Positions 32,972 to 43,875 of a DNA stretch of 64,000 nt are shown piece after piece. The translations under genes were made by a program, and so were the position numbers. The notes under the pieces were generated by a model that was given only the letters and a program-made list of their open reading frames with translations, was not told the DNA's origin and did not search any database. Source of the stretch: Alternaria dauci (taxonomy: Eukaryota; Ascomycota; Dothideomycetes; Pleosporales; Pleosporaceae); contig NC_091276.1 in assembly GCF_042100115.1 (NCBI RefSeq), positions 1,116,001 through 1,180,000 on the forward strand. The letters are read 5' to 3'. Within the stretch, counting starts at the first letter, position 1. Each line of letters starts with the position of its first letter.

Positions 32972-34112
32972 GTTGTCCGAGAGTTTGGTGGTGTTGGGAG
33001 AGCTTTAGAAATATGCAAAAATGAGTGCCTGTTGAAAGTATATTTCTGATTGAGTCGCAAGTTGAATCGGCGCTGGAGACCAAGGTATTTGATTAATGGT
33101 GGAGGTGAAAAGAAAGATTTGTTGTCGCACAAAGAGGCGGAGAGTGTGAGAGAGGTGTCGGAGGCGGTTGCAGCGGTTGATGAGTGGTTTCGGGAGATTG
33201 AAGAGTCGAAGAGGTACTTGTTCGCCCAGTGAAGGCGCTTTACCTACGTGCACTGGACCCGAGTGTGTGCGCGCATGGACTATGCAAACGCTACTGTTCG
33301 CTGCCGTGAAGAAAGGTTCCTTCAATTTCCAGCCTCAATTTAAACCATAATCGTTCGATACATCGGCAGCGAGGATTGGTGTCACATCTAGAGGATGCAG
33401 AACAGCATAGCGTAAAAAGCGGGAGTCGGATTTCTGTGAAGAAATTGTTGGGTGGCAATGGTAATCAACGTACGGTCGGTTCACTGCAGCAAGTTAGCCC
33501 TTCCCAAGCTCAATCATCAGCAGACAACGAGGGGGTCCTCGCGGCCACCGAGCAGCGTATTCAAGGCACTAACAGTGTTGTCAAAAGCCACTGCTGTCTT
33601 AAGCCAGTCACTTGTCCAAGCATGATGGAACCTGCCAAAACCGAAGAAAATCTCAATTTAGGCTGGGTTGCAAGACTGTGAAAAAAAAGGAAAGGCAGTG
33701 ATTAAGCCGGCGTAAGCTAGAGGCCAGCTCTGCTGACTTGAACTGAAGCGCGTGCGTACTCTGTATCACCCAACTAGCGGATGAGACGGTGAACTCAACA
33801 TTGATTGGAAGGAAAGGATTCATCAGTCACGGACAGAGCGAGAGACAAGAAACTTATTCGAGAGTACTGAGTTTTGCATTGTTTTACTTGCTAGATAGGA
33901 TTTTTCGATCGCAGTGCCGAGAATAGAGATGGATTCATCACCGGGATGCTGCTGGAAAGGCTGTGGGAGGAGCTGACTCCGTCGCCACCAGAATTATGTA
34001 CAAGGTGTAAAAGGGAAGGGGTATAGCAGCGAACGTAATCTTCGTAGTAGTTCAGATATCCGATGCTAACTCTTGGTAATAGTAGGACGAACGAAAGCAC
34101 CAAAAATGGGTA
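32972..34112. other. Intergenic region
   Basis: Promoter of the small secreted protein gene, and 3' flank of the Psg1-like gene. Open frames here (for example around 33376-33681) have no coding marks I trust. Confidence 0.4.
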
Positions 34113-35169
34113 TTAGATGGTGCGAACACCACGTGCCTGTTCAGCTCGCACGCGCCTCCTGTACTGGTCACGGTATTGAATGCGACCGTATGTGCCGAAC
34201 CCGACGGCTAGGAAGAAGAAGAGGGCCCACACTGATGTGATGACAAGACCGATCGGGAAGAAAGCCAATGCGGTTCCAGGGATGACGAACGGCGCAGCCG
34301 AAGAAACGGCAGCGGATGCGGATGCTGCTGCTTGGGGGTCTGCATTCGTGGGGGCGGTGCCTGCCTTGGAGAAGATGCCATTAACGAAAGATGCTTCCTG
34401 AGAAGAGAGGGTGGTTTCGACGTCCTGGCCAGTAGTAGGGTTCCGCGCAGCGAGGTCGATTTGTGGGATGAGAAGGGGCTGTAGGGATTCTCTGGAGACG
34501 TGTTAGTTCTGGAGCAGGATCGGAGAAGACGATTACTTACTGGGTCATGGCTGAGCCCATCAAGTTGGCGTTGATCCGCCCAACATACATGAGAACCTTC
34601 AGCTCTGTCATGGTGCTGATGTCCTGCCTCTCGACTAGCATACCATCGCTGACCGGCCAGCTGAGGTCGCGCTTCGTGAAGTTTCCTTGCATATTCTGCA
34701 CAGTTGCGCCAAGGTACGACAGTGTCATACTGACATCGGCCGCGGTAACGCCAACCCATGGATTGATCGGGGCTGATACATTATACATTCGGAGCTCCGC
34801 CTGGAAGACACCAGTCTTGTTGTCGAGGAAGGGCAAGTTATAGCATACAGCAATTCCACTCGGGTTGGACGCCTGGCCGTTGAGATTGCTCAGCGTACTC
34901 ATACATGCTTGCTTTGTTTGTTCCTCCCACCTCGCCAGGTCCGCACCCGACGCATCGCCAGTCGCGGGTGTGAGCGATGCTAGTGGCGCTGTGTCTGCCG
35001 CGTTTGCGTCTTGTCTCTGTGTGAGGGTTGCCATGAGTTCAGCATCCCGTCGAAGTACCTCCTCCACGTCCTGGCCTGGTTGAAGAAGAGCGTTCACTTG
35101 CGGGCCCTTGAAAGCAATTGCGTGTCCAGCAGCAAGCAGAGCGCCTACAAGAGCTCTCTTGAAAAACAT
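34113..35169 (-). CDS. Type I membrane protein of the secretory pathway (possibly Psg1-like)
   Basis: Exons 35169-34541 and 34491-34113 (335 aa), 49-bp intron. A signal peptide (MFFKRALVGALLAAGHAIA) and one C-terminal membrane span (PIGLVITSVWALFFFLAVGF), then a short basic tail (RIQYRDQYRRRVRAEQARG), make it a type I protein. The lumenal part has a conserved-looking block with paired cysteines (ACMSTLSNLNGQASNPSGIA followed by CYNLPFLDNKTGVFQAELRM), Asn glycosylation sites, and Lys-Arg before DLSW. This order resembles yeast Psg1, a Golgi protein that stabilises the Pma1 proton pump and is cut by Kex2. I give that name only as a possibility from general pattern. The Ser/Ala-rich linker before the membrane is low complexity. 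Confidence 0.75.
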
Positions 35170-36974
35170 GGTCGAGGTAGTATTAGTCGACGCCGTGGTA
35201 TTAAAGTCGATAGGACGAAGGTGGCCGTGCTGCCCAGCAGCTTACTAGAAAAAGAGTGGCGGACAAGGAAAGAACGACGATGCAAAGGTTAATCACTGCT
35301 CAAAAGAAACGGGCATTAGAAGTGTCATTAGCAGAAGCGAATTAGAAAAGTCGAACACGAGAGCATGAAGAAACGCGGCGTGCGAATCACGGCTATGGGT
35401 GGATCGGACGAGGCGGGCTCGCAAATGGCGTGACTCAGGCCGGGCACCAGACTCGAAAAGCAGCACCAAGACTGGCTTGAGGCTCCATCGCAGAGTTGAG
35501 ACAGGTTCTGCTTGAGGCTGTGACGGGTGGCACAAGACATTTCTATGCGTTGATCCTGGGGCGACTAAGGACAAGCTTAATTTAGCATAGTTGAGCCGCA
35601 TTCGGTGGGAGCCAACCAAGCTCTGGCCTGGAGATCGAACCGTTCGGGAGTGGAGACGCACTGGGCATGACGATGCCGGACCCCTTGAGACAATTGGTGT
35701 TGAGGTCTGGAGTCGAGCAACGATGCTAAAACTAGGGGCGCTTCAGATGTGCGCTAGCTTCGCACGTGATGCTGTACTCCGCGCCAATGAGCGGTGCTCG
35801 TGCTGTCTCTCCCGGCTTCTTGGTTTCACCCTCAAGCCGCCTAGAAGCCGATGTCCTCAGTTTCCCACTGCACCAGCCTCTGCGGTGCCATCTGCATATC
35901 TTGAGGCCTCTCTCTGGTGTGGCTTCCGGCGCGTGCCTCGTCAGAAACAAGCAATGTTGACACGGGTAGCCGCCGTTGTCACGTTTGCCCTGCGACACTT
36001 TGCGCTGACGCAAGCGTGTCGCCGGGTCAGCCAACCACCTGAACAACTGTACAACATCGACCGCATTTTCAATACCGCCTGACGGACCCAGCCGCTTACT
36101 GCTGTGGAGGCACGTCACTCCCGAAGCCACACGGAGATAAATTATTCCCTGTTCCGATGCCGAGAAGAGACGGTGAGCTGCGGAACCTCGTGTCCTTTTG
36201 AACCTCCACCCGGCAGAGACCTCAGCGGGAAGCTCCTCGGTATCGTCGTCTGCGCCAATAGTTGTTCACTGTGTATCAGAGCACAGAGGTTTTGCGTCCT
36301 GCTCCTGTCGCTCCTGGTGTGCTCTTGGCCCTGCAGCGCCTTAGCGGCCTTGTCGCGCAACGCTGCGCATAGTCAGGCACACTGCCGACCACACTTACTG
36401 GGTACGGGACGGATCGCGCGCTCCATATCAGACTGCTCGATGATCTGGCACCATACGGGAAAGCATGGGCTGCGAACATATGCACACGCTACGCCTTTGA
36501 CCATGAAGGCGACTCTGAGGTGGCCACGTTCGCCTGCATACAACTAATCCACATGGGTGCGCTCGTGCCCAGCGTGCATTCGCCCAACACATACACCCAC
36601 TGTCTAAGGCCATATATTGTCATCCTCCACTAACGTCTGGCGAAATGCGGGCGAGTAAGTGCCAGCACATCAAAAGCCTCTAGACCTTTACTGGCAGCAG
36701 CCTTATTTGGGCTCGCTGGAGCGTAAGCGGTCGACCCTGCCCGAAGAGTGCCGCTGTACTTCTTCTGCAGACCAGGGCACCTGGACCCAAGTCGTCCTTC
36801 AAGGCTCTCACGTTCCTCGCTCTGTTACGCTGATACTTCTTGTTTGTTTTTCTGCACATTGTCACGAGCCCACACGAGGCAGACCTCCAGTCGCTGCAAA
36901 CATCCTTCTCTATTCTACGGTCCTCCTCGTTGGTGACGCTTTTCGCCTGACTTGGGCTCCATCCACTCTACGCC
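35170..36974. other. Intergenic region
   Basis: 1.8 kb between divergent genes (Psg1-like on minus, pseudokinase on plus). No gene supported; presumably long promoters and a long 5' leader for the kinase-like gene. Confidence 0.4.
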
Positions 36975-38912
36975 ATGCAACACGCATCGAACTCCCCGTG
37001 GCGGACGCCTGCGATGCAATACCCCAAACCCCAATACAGCTTACAACATACCATATCCATGGTCAATCTCCGCGACGATGACCAGTCGTGGTACAAAGGC
37101 CGTGAGACTGAATCTCCTGCTACTTCGTCGGTCTCTTCTGCCACCAGTCGAAGCACAACACCGACGACCACGAACAACAACCCGTGGTCAAACGTCATGA
37201 TTAGCCCAGCTTCAACGTTTTCCAACAAGTCGACCGACTCCTCGTCGCCGCAAGGTAGCCCCAAACATACTCCGCCTCACACGAGCCGATCGACAACACC
37301 TATTGCTCCTCAGCCAATAAGGGTGATCAATCCGGTAGCAGGATTTGCGCCCATGTCTCCACCTCCTCAGACTCCTGGGGAGTCGTTCAGGAATGGTGAC
37401 TACCCGGGTTCACCAATGAATCCATATCGACAGTCTGTTGCTCCGTTAGTACCATTGGTAAACGGATATATCAATACCTCTATTCTATCATCTCAGGGCC
37501 AGTCTCTTTCTGGATGGTTCTACGAGCTCGTACGAAAGCAGGGATGGGACGCTGGTCTCGTAAAGAAAATATGGCAGTGGACATTGTCTAACCCTAGGCT
37601 CGCAATTCTGTTGTTCGTTTGCGACGATGTTGCGTCGTGGCGTCAGGCCTCCTTCTTTGATCTTCGAGATGAGAGCCTGCCGTTTCCGGAGGACCGTCTC
37701 CAAGGCATTGTGGGAAATGCACGCAAGGTCGTCGAGGAGCAATGGCGCGCAACTTCCAAGGAACTGCCGCTGACGGGAGCACATGTCGACTTCACTGCAC
37801 GAGAAACAGTACCCCTACAGCATGTCAGCCTTGTTCGGTCATCACGCAATTCTGAAAAGAGCGTCGACTTGGTTCGCATGCAAGGTAGCAGTGACGATCG
37901 CGTGCTCGTGCGAAAGCGCTTTGTTACTGCTCGTTCCTCTCAGAAAGCTACTCTCTTGGATCAGATAAACAAGTTCAAGCAACATGAACACAAGAACATA
38001 GCAAAGTTGCTTTGCTCATACTCTCAGCCAAGCCACGTTGGTATCGTGACGGAGAAAGCACAGTACACTCTGGACGACTACCTTGCGCTTCCTGGAAGCG
38101 ACCCAAACCGCTCCAAGCTGCTGGTGGACTGGATGCATGACCTGTCCTCTGCCCTTGAATATCTCCATTCGCAATCGATTTGCCATCGGAGCATTCGGCC
38201 TCGCAAGATTCTTATAGACGGTGCTCGCATTCTTCTCGCTCCTTTCGACATTGGACAGAGTATCGACACATTCAGTCCGACTATGGCGAACTCTCAACGC
38301 CTAGATCAGCTGCACACGTACTTCCAAGACCAGTCTTACGTTTACGCAGCGCCCGAGGCGATTGTCTCACGAGGTAAAAGAATGTCGGATGTGTTCTCGC
38401 TTGGCTGCGTATTCCTATCAATGATGACGGTAGCACAAGGCCAATCACTATCTGTGTTTGCGCAATACCGGGCAGCATCCACCCAGGATGCCTCATACCA
38501 TGCACATCTCGACCGAGTTGCAAGCTGGCGAAACAGACTGCATGCAGCGACCACTTCGAACCTTAGAAACGGACTGGTCGGGTCCGGCCGAAAGCTAAGA
38601 CAGTTGAAGGCAGAGTCCGAGTGGCTGACGATTATTGAGAAGATGCTCCTACCAGGACCAAAGGATAGAATAAAGATGAGGTTTGTTCTGGCGAGTTTGA
38701 GTGGCGGTAAAGCTACTGGAGGAAGGCGACGTAGCTTAGATGGTGGTGGTTACAGCGGGCAAGCAGCAGCATCTCTCGGCGCAAATGGTGCGTCAACAGC
38801 GACGTTGGTCGATATTTCGGAGCACCACGCGCCCCGCAAACCAGAACTAAGCGTTTTCGATGGTTATTTCCAGACCCAGACTCGCAGATTGGAACCGGCA
38901 GGCGGCTGGTAA
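36975..38912 (+). CDS. Protein kinase-like protein, predicted pseudokinase
   Basis: Intronless gene of 645 aa. The N-terminal 130 residues are Ser/Thr/Pro-rich and disordered. A helical region (about 165-260) precedes a kinase-like fold at about residues 280-560. The alpha-C/beta-4 region (HEHKNIAKLLCSY), a catalytic-loop equivalent, and a clear APE motif (YVYAAPEAI) with DVFSLGCVFLSMMT are visible. In the catalytic loop, HRD reads His404-Arg405-Ser406, and the metal-binding Asn position is Lys (HRSIRPRK). The DFG equivalent is Asp425-Ile-Gly. No glycine-rich loop is evident. The general-base Asp is therefore missing, so phosphotransfer is unlikely and a scaffold or regulatory role is inferred. 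Fungal proteins of this form are not functionally known to me. Confidence 0.8.
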   Translation: MQHASNSPWRTPAMQYPKPQYSLQHTISMVNLRDDDQSWYKGRETESPATSSVSSATSRSTTPTTTNNNPWSNVMISPASTFSNKSTDSSSPQGSPKHTPPHTSRSTTPIAPQPIRVINPVAGFAPMSPPPQTPGESFRNGDYPGSPMNPYRQSVAPLVPLVNGYINTSILSSQGQSLSGWFYELVRKQGWDAGLVKKIWQWTLSNPRLAILLFVCDDVASWRQASFFDLRDESLPFPEDRLQGIVGNARKVVEEQWRATSKELPLTGAHVDFTARETVPLQHVSLVRSSRNSEKSVDLVRMQGSSDDRVLVRKRFVTARSSQKATLLDQINKFKQHEHKNIAKLLCSYSQPSHVGIVTEKAQYTLDDYLALPGSDPNRSKLLVDWMHDLSSALEYLHSQSICHRSIRPRKILIDGARILLAPFDIGQSIDTFSPTMANSQRLDQLHTYFQDQSYVYAAPEAIVSRGKRMSDVFSLGCVFLSMMTVAQGQSLSVFAQYRAASTQDASYHAHLDRVASWRNRLHAATTSNLRNGLVGSGRKLRQLKAESEWLTIIEKMLLPGPKDRIKMRFVLASLSGGKATGGRRRSLDGGGYSGQAAASLGANGASTATLVDISEHHAPRKPELSVFDGYFQTQTRRLEPAGGW

Positions 38913-40433
38913 AGAAACTGTCAAACGTCGAACAACATGTCAAACGTGAGGCTACGCCACGGTGATACTTGGCGAAACATGTTAGACATCGACTTTTCGA
39001 AGTTTCCGGTCAATCGGCACGCCGAAGCCGGATGGCTGGTATGAAACTTGACAGCTCGGAAAGAGACGGAAACGAATCTCAACGAGAATGAGTCGGAGAT
39101 GCATCTCCTAGCGATGGGCCAAGAACCCATTTTTACCTTCTTCTTATCTTGTCCGTTCTGAATTTAGGTCGGACCATTGATACCCCTTCTTGCGACCCCG
39201 TTTTTGGAGGATCTTCTTGTTGGTTGTTTCTTCCCTTGTGTTTTCACTTTGCTTGGTAGTACGTTAGTCAGTGAGGTAGTATCCAGCGTGCATTTTAGAA
39301 GAATGATTATGAGCTGCGATCACATCAGGAGAAGGACGTTCCACAAACTTTAATGTTGAGTCGCATGTATAGCGCTATGCTAGTGTCTGACTTGATCACA
39401 CGCGTTTATATACCAGGTACTCTCAATGAAATAGTCTCATTAGTAAAGACTTTGAGAGCGCGGCAGGTTGTGGGAAACTTTAACGGTTCGCCAGCATGAT
39501 CTTGTTCGGAGAGGACGTTTTGGTGACGACTGAGCATAGAGCCCCATTTGTGCACTACGATATCATTGATGCATAGTGAGGGTAACAGCTGTCTTTTGTA
39601 GATATTTACTGAGAAGGCCCTAGACTGCGAATATTCTTTGAGGAACATTATCATCGACGATGTGAATGTGAACAAATTGCTTGTATGAAGACATTGGTAT
39701 TGTACTGCCATGTTTATTAGCCTTCCCGCTTCCCCAGTCTCTCACAGTACCCCCTCGTGCTCTCCTCTTGGTTTTCTCCAAACTGGATGGAAGCCACTCA
39801 ACCACGCAGCATTCGCAGCAGCATCTTCATCTCCCTCATCAGTCTCTTCTTCATCTTCCTACTCCTCTTCCGTCTCTGTCAGATCTTCTTCGCTTGTCAA
39901 CGAGGCATGAACCAGAAGACTCAGAAGCTCCCTCCGCTTCCTTGCGGATCTGGAGAATGTTGGCTTTGGGGAATTCGTCGTCCGGGTCATGACTACTGCT
40001 TTCTCAATTTCGACTCCATGGTACAATATCAGAGCCATGAGCCATCTCTGCTTACACCCTGTTTCCCAAAAGTCTCACTGCCGTCACTATGAAATAACAG
40101 TGCATCAAGAAGGGCGTAGAGTCACAGGTACTGGGTATTGTGATGCAACATTTCGTCTTATACTGTACACATAGCGGATCATCGTGGTATCCTCATGTCA
40201 CATATGATACATGCGCACTGCTGCTGGGTGCGCCGGTCTTGAACCCTCCATGTGGCATAACGTGGCGTAAATCTTCCCCTCCTCTCCGGCCTTGTCCCGA
40301 CACCGTTCTTTTTCTTCCCTCCCCCGCTCGGCCATTCTTAATCTGTACAAGCGAAGAGTATGCCGTGCATCCATGCCATCCATGCCCAAAATAAATCCCC
40401 TACAACTCCAAAGTGCGGTTCATGTCGCCTGTC
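38913..40433. other. Intergenic region
   Basis: 1.5 kb between 3' ends of the pseudokinase gene (+) and the mL44 gene (-). Around 39780-40010 the minus strand has acidic, protein-like frames broken by stops, and the plus strand the mirror Ser-rich frame; I could not build a sound gene from them. Confidence 0.35.
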
Positions 40434-41663
40434 TTAGACAATAACCTCGCCGTGGTCGATGTAGTTCGGCCGCCACTTGCTCGTGTCCAACTCGCCCTCC
40501 ATGCTGCTTGGGACGGTGACTTGGACTGGCTTGTAGAGGTACCATGCCTTTAATGCCGCTGTGGCTGCCCTTGTCACTCCCTCGTCTAGTGAGCTGCCTG
40601 ACCCCTCCCCTAGCTTGTCCTTTCCACTGTATACGCCAACGACGAAGACGGGATGTCTGCTCAGACGACCGGTTTCTGAGATCAATCGGGCGACAGGCTG
40701 TTCGAAACCTTCTCGTGCGCATAATCGTGAAAGGTCGCGGGTGGGCACGCGGAAGTCGAAGATTGTGCTGATGTCGAGATGTCGGCTGAGGAAGTGGTCG
40801 CGGAAAAATCGCTTGACGAGCGGAGAGCCAAGGTGTACGTGCATGGCGCCGATGAGTGCTCGGACAAAGGATGAAGCGGCCTCTTCCAGTGGCACTGGTA
40901 TGCTCTGCAGCGCGTGTGGACCGGGTGCGGCGTTGTCGGAGCCAAATTCGTCGGTTTTCATGATCTTGTGGGTGGCAGTGATATTCCACTTCCAGGGCGC
41001 TTGTCGTCTCAGCTCGGGCGGCAGATCATCGCCCGATGGTATCCTCTTGAATTGCAGTAGACCAGGATCGACCTCACCACCGGGTTCCGCCGCCGCCTCG
41101 ATGCCCCATTCGCTTGCAATGGTGGTGAGGGCCCTCGGCCCAATGTATGCTTCTACGGCAGCGAAGACGACGTCTGTTGGAAGACGGGGGTAGTTGCACA
41201 GAAGCCACTCGGACGTGTAGTAGCCCAGCAGCTGGCGTCCGAGTATGGAGAGTGAGGCATTATTGAAGGCGGGGTTGGGGTCGGCGGAGGGGTGGACGAG
41301 GGTTCGTGCAAGGGCTGGGAGGGGGAATCGAGGCGGGAGGGACAATCGACTCCGTAGGGCGTGCAGTTTGGTCGAACGCTCGGCAGCTTTTGGGTGTGGG
41401 GAGGGAAGGCTCTCGAGCGGCCGTGGCTTTCGTGACTTGCGTGTCGATGGGGTGCCGGCGTTGGCTGCTATCTCGAGTTCCAATGCCCCGTCGTCGGGCA
41501 GTGCTGCTGTGGTGCTCTGGAACCGGGCCTGTATCCGGTGACTATGAGGTATGACGCTGCTTCTCCGTGCATTCTTCGCTGCAGTATATGGACACGAGGG
41601 CCGGCGTGGCGAGGGTGCAGCCAGCAGTTGCGAGGCGCATCTTTGTATGGGTATCCGCTTCAT
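40434..41663 (-). CDS. MRPL3: Mitochondrial large-subunit ribosomal protein mL44 (MRPL3)
   Basis: Structural protein of the mitochondrial 54S subunit, derived from RNase III. Single exon, 409 aa. The N-terminus is Arg/Ser/Ala-rich with a presequence look (RCASQLLAAPSPRRPSC), followed by a linker and then the RNase III-like fold: NNASLSILGRQLLGYYTSEW, YPRLPTDVVFAAVEAYIG, and ASSFVRALIGAMHVHLGSPL. A double-stranded RNA-binding-like domain ends the protein (LSRLCAREGFEQPVARLISE, FVVGVYSGKDKLGEGSGSSL, EGVTRAATAALKAWY). The acidic RNase III catalytic residues are not kept, as expected for the ribosomal form. It is divergent from the small mitochondrial-like membrane protein, 231 bp between starts. 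Confidence 0.9.
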   Translation of the reverse strand: MKRIPIQRCASQLLAAPSPRRPSCPYTAAKNARRSSVIPHSHRIQARFQSTTAALPDDGALELEIAANAGTPSTRKSRKPRPLESLPSPHPKAAERSTKLHALRSRLSLPPRFPLPALARTLVHPSADPNPAFNNASLSILGRQLLGYYTSEWLLCNYPRLPTDVVFAAVEAYIGPRALTTIASEWGIEAAAEPGGEVDPGLLQFKRIPSGDDLPPELRRQAPWKWNITATHKIMKTDEFGSDNAAPGPHALQSIPVPLEEAASSFVRALIGAMHVHLGSPLVKRFFRDHFLSRHLDISTIFDFRVPTRDLSRLCAREGFEQPVARLISETGRLSRHPVFVVGVYSGKDKLGEGSGSSLDEGVTRAATAALKAWYLYKPVQVTVPSSMEGELDTSKWRPNYIDHGEVIV

Positions 41664-41894
41664 TAAGACAGACTCTGGGACAAGACGGCAGAAGGATCAG
41701 GACGGCGGAGTGGGCGGCAGCACAGCAGCAGCAGCAATTGGCCCGGTCGTGTGTTCACACAGGGCATGATCGCGACTGCCAAAGAATTTCCGCCAAGCTC
41801 GGGGCCCGTGCGAGCCCTACCTCATGCGACTGCGACCTCACGGCAGCTCCGCAGACCGCATACTACCCCACGAACCCGCACAACCACTCTCACC
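41664..41894. promoter_or_regulatory. Compact divergent promoter (mL44 / small membrane protein)
   Basis: 231 bp between the two start codons; a CAG-repeat-like stretch (CAGCAGCAGCAGCAATTGG) lies near 41720-41740. Confidence 0.45.
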
Positions 41895-42277
41895 ATGGGC
41901 GGAGGAGGAAAGATCCCGTACGCCCCGACTGCCAATTGCCTGGCCCTGCAGCGTTGACGCCCAACAGATACCCCAAGCACGTCTGGTCGCCCGCTGGTGG
42001 TTGGTACGCCCAACCCGCCAACTGGAAGGCCAACACGGCCGCCGTCGGCCTCGCCTTTGGCAGCATCGTCGGCCTGGCCTGGATGCTCAGCGCAAACCGC
42101 GAATACCGCGACAAGATGCCCGAGCGCCACCGTTTCTTCCCCAGCCGATAGTACGACGTGCCCCTGCACCCTGAGCCTAGGCCTGCATGCTAACAATCCC
42201 ACAGCTGGAGCAAGCAGATCAGGGAGCACGAGCGGAAACAAGACCAGAGCATCATCGAGAGGACAATTGAGGGTTAG
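41895..42277 (+). CDS. Small single-span membrane protein, probably a mitochondrial respiratory-complex accessory subunit
   Basis: Exons 41895-41917, 41968-42150, 42205-42277 (92 aa), introns of 50 and 54 bp. The first exon has only 23 nt. The protein begins MGGGGKIPYPKHVWSPAGG, has one membrane span (NTAAVGLAFGSIVGLAWML) and a strongly charged C-terminus (YWSKQIREHERKQDQ). Size, lack of a cleavable presequence and the short basic/aromatic start are like supernumerary complex I subunits, but I cannot name one with certainty. Its divergent partner is a mitochondrial ribosomal protein, which suits a mitochondrial role. Both junctions restore sensible sequence (IPYPKH and PSRYWSK). Confidence 0.8.
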
Positions 42278-42321
42278 ATTGGACATGAATGGAGGCGGGT
42301 TGTAGGGAGCAGCGAACGCGA

Positions 42322-43515
42322 CTAAGGCTGTACATAACTAGCCAGCCGCTGCTTGAAATCTGAAAGCCTGTCTTGGACACCAACACCGTTCCACGTTTCC
42401 CCGTCCCCTGAGTGTGAGAGAACGGGCATGCCGATCTGCTCAATGGCAAAGCTCGCCGAGATGGACCCCCAAACCGCGGCTTCCTCGAGATTGTCTAGTG
42501 CGCACATGGAGCCACTGCGGAGTAGGCCAACTGCCAGACCTCCCAGAAAACTGTTGCCTCCTCCAGTTGGATCGGCTACTTTCTCGGCCGACTGATGATA
42601 TGCAGGCATCCATTTACGCAGCCCTCTGCGCATCACCAGACAGCCGTCTTTCCCGCAACGCACGACAACCCCGCCATTGCCGTCACCAACTCCACTGTCC
42701 AGCCACTGACTACACAGCTTCTCGATGGTTCGGAATTCCACAGAATTTTTTCCGTCCGTGTTCCTGCCGAAGAAGCCGCCAAGTTCCCCGTGGTTCGGAC
42801 TGACCACGTCTACATACTTGAGCGCCTTCAGGCAGTTCTCGTACTCCGCGGGTGTGCATAGATCAGGAACAGGCTCCCAGATGAACACGGGACGCCGAAC
42901 ATCCGCCGAATTGGAACTCTTTTTGCGTAGTGCAAGGATGCTCTCAATCAGATCGATGCAGCGTAACGGCGAACAGATCAGGTGGAATGACTTGGACCAC
43001 AGTAGGTCGGTGTCAATCAGAGTTTCGTGGTCCACACGCAGCTTCGGCGTCAAGTATCGAAATGCTTTACGGGATTCATCAGCCTTGGAACTACTGATTG
43101 GGTGACACATAGACACTTACCTCGATGCTCATTCTCGCCAGTGTAGCCATTCCAGCCTCGCGTCGTCAGCCGATCAGGTGTTTCGCGTACCAGCACACCA
43201 GTCTCCCATTGCGCAATGAAGTCGCGCAGCTCAGGTGGGAAATCAGACCCACAGTCTACGATCCAGCCCACAGATTTCGACTGTGGTGGTGGAGAGAAGA
43301 TACGCGCGCCCAAGGCCGAGTATGACCCTGCTCCTCCGACAATGTCTTTGACTGGAGGCTTTGGTGGGGGAAATTCGATCTCATCTTGACAGCTTCAGCG
43401 GCTCGAATGCATTTAGAATTATTGCATGCCTACCTATTATGAACATGCCCAGCGTGCAGAAATCAATCTTGTCACGGTCGCCAGCATGTTGACCGGCCAT
43501 GTTGGATGTTTGCAT
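42322..43515 (-). CDS. PfkB-family (ribokinase-like) protein, Mak32-like
   Basis: Exons 43515-43434, 43384-43121, 43064-42322 (362 aa), introns of 49 and 56 bp. The N-terminal ribokinase signature is DIVGGAGSYSALGARIF. A substrate/lid region follows (RGWNGYTGENEHRAFRYL, completed across intron 2). The C-terminal nucleotide-site motif is DPTGGGNSFLGGLAVGLL. In canonical PfkB kinases this last motif is DTxGAGD, whose final Asp is the catalytic base; here that position is Asn286. Yeast Mak32, needed for dsRNA-virus maintenance, is the usual name for this fungal group, and the link is from overall pattern. The start is uncertain: 43515 and 43500 are both in frame, and the frame is open further upstream. 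It is divergent from the CAP gene. Confidence 0.82.
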
Positions 43516-43875
43516 GTTGCCGTGTGTCGAGCGCGAGGTTGATAGCATGCCGCTGACGTGCATGTCTCGAACGGACCAGGCTTGGCTGCAGACGGCTAGC
43601 GCCATGTGGGCAGCCGTGGCCATGCGTCTGGAGAGCTGACCCTCTGAAGTTCTGCCTGCAATTGTGCTTTTTACACCGAAAGAGACATCCCGCTGTGTTG
43701 GTAGCCTAGACACGGTGAACTCTCCTTGTCTGCTTGTAGCCTGCCCTCCCCACAGCACGACCCAGAGGCGTCGCACAAGCTGCAGCGTGCCGCGGCTGCC
43801 CCTTCCCCGAGCATTCAAGATACCTGTCCGAATACAGGTGCCTTCCCTACAAACGCGGAGACGCGCCTTCCCCAC
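43516..43875. promoter_or_regulatory. Divergent promoter (PfkB protein / CAP)
   Basis: 360 bp shared 5' region. Its minus-strand frame continues open from the PfkB exon 1 but has no further support. Confidence 0.4.

Noticed and set aside
33376..33681. 101-residue plus-strand frame
   Set aside because: No signal peptide, domain or splice structure, and it lies between genes with random-looking composition.
36104..36547. 147-residue plus-strand frame with a hydrophobic Cys-rich stretch
   Set aside because: The hydrophobic segment is internal, not at an N-terminus, and no splice model turns it into a signal peptide.
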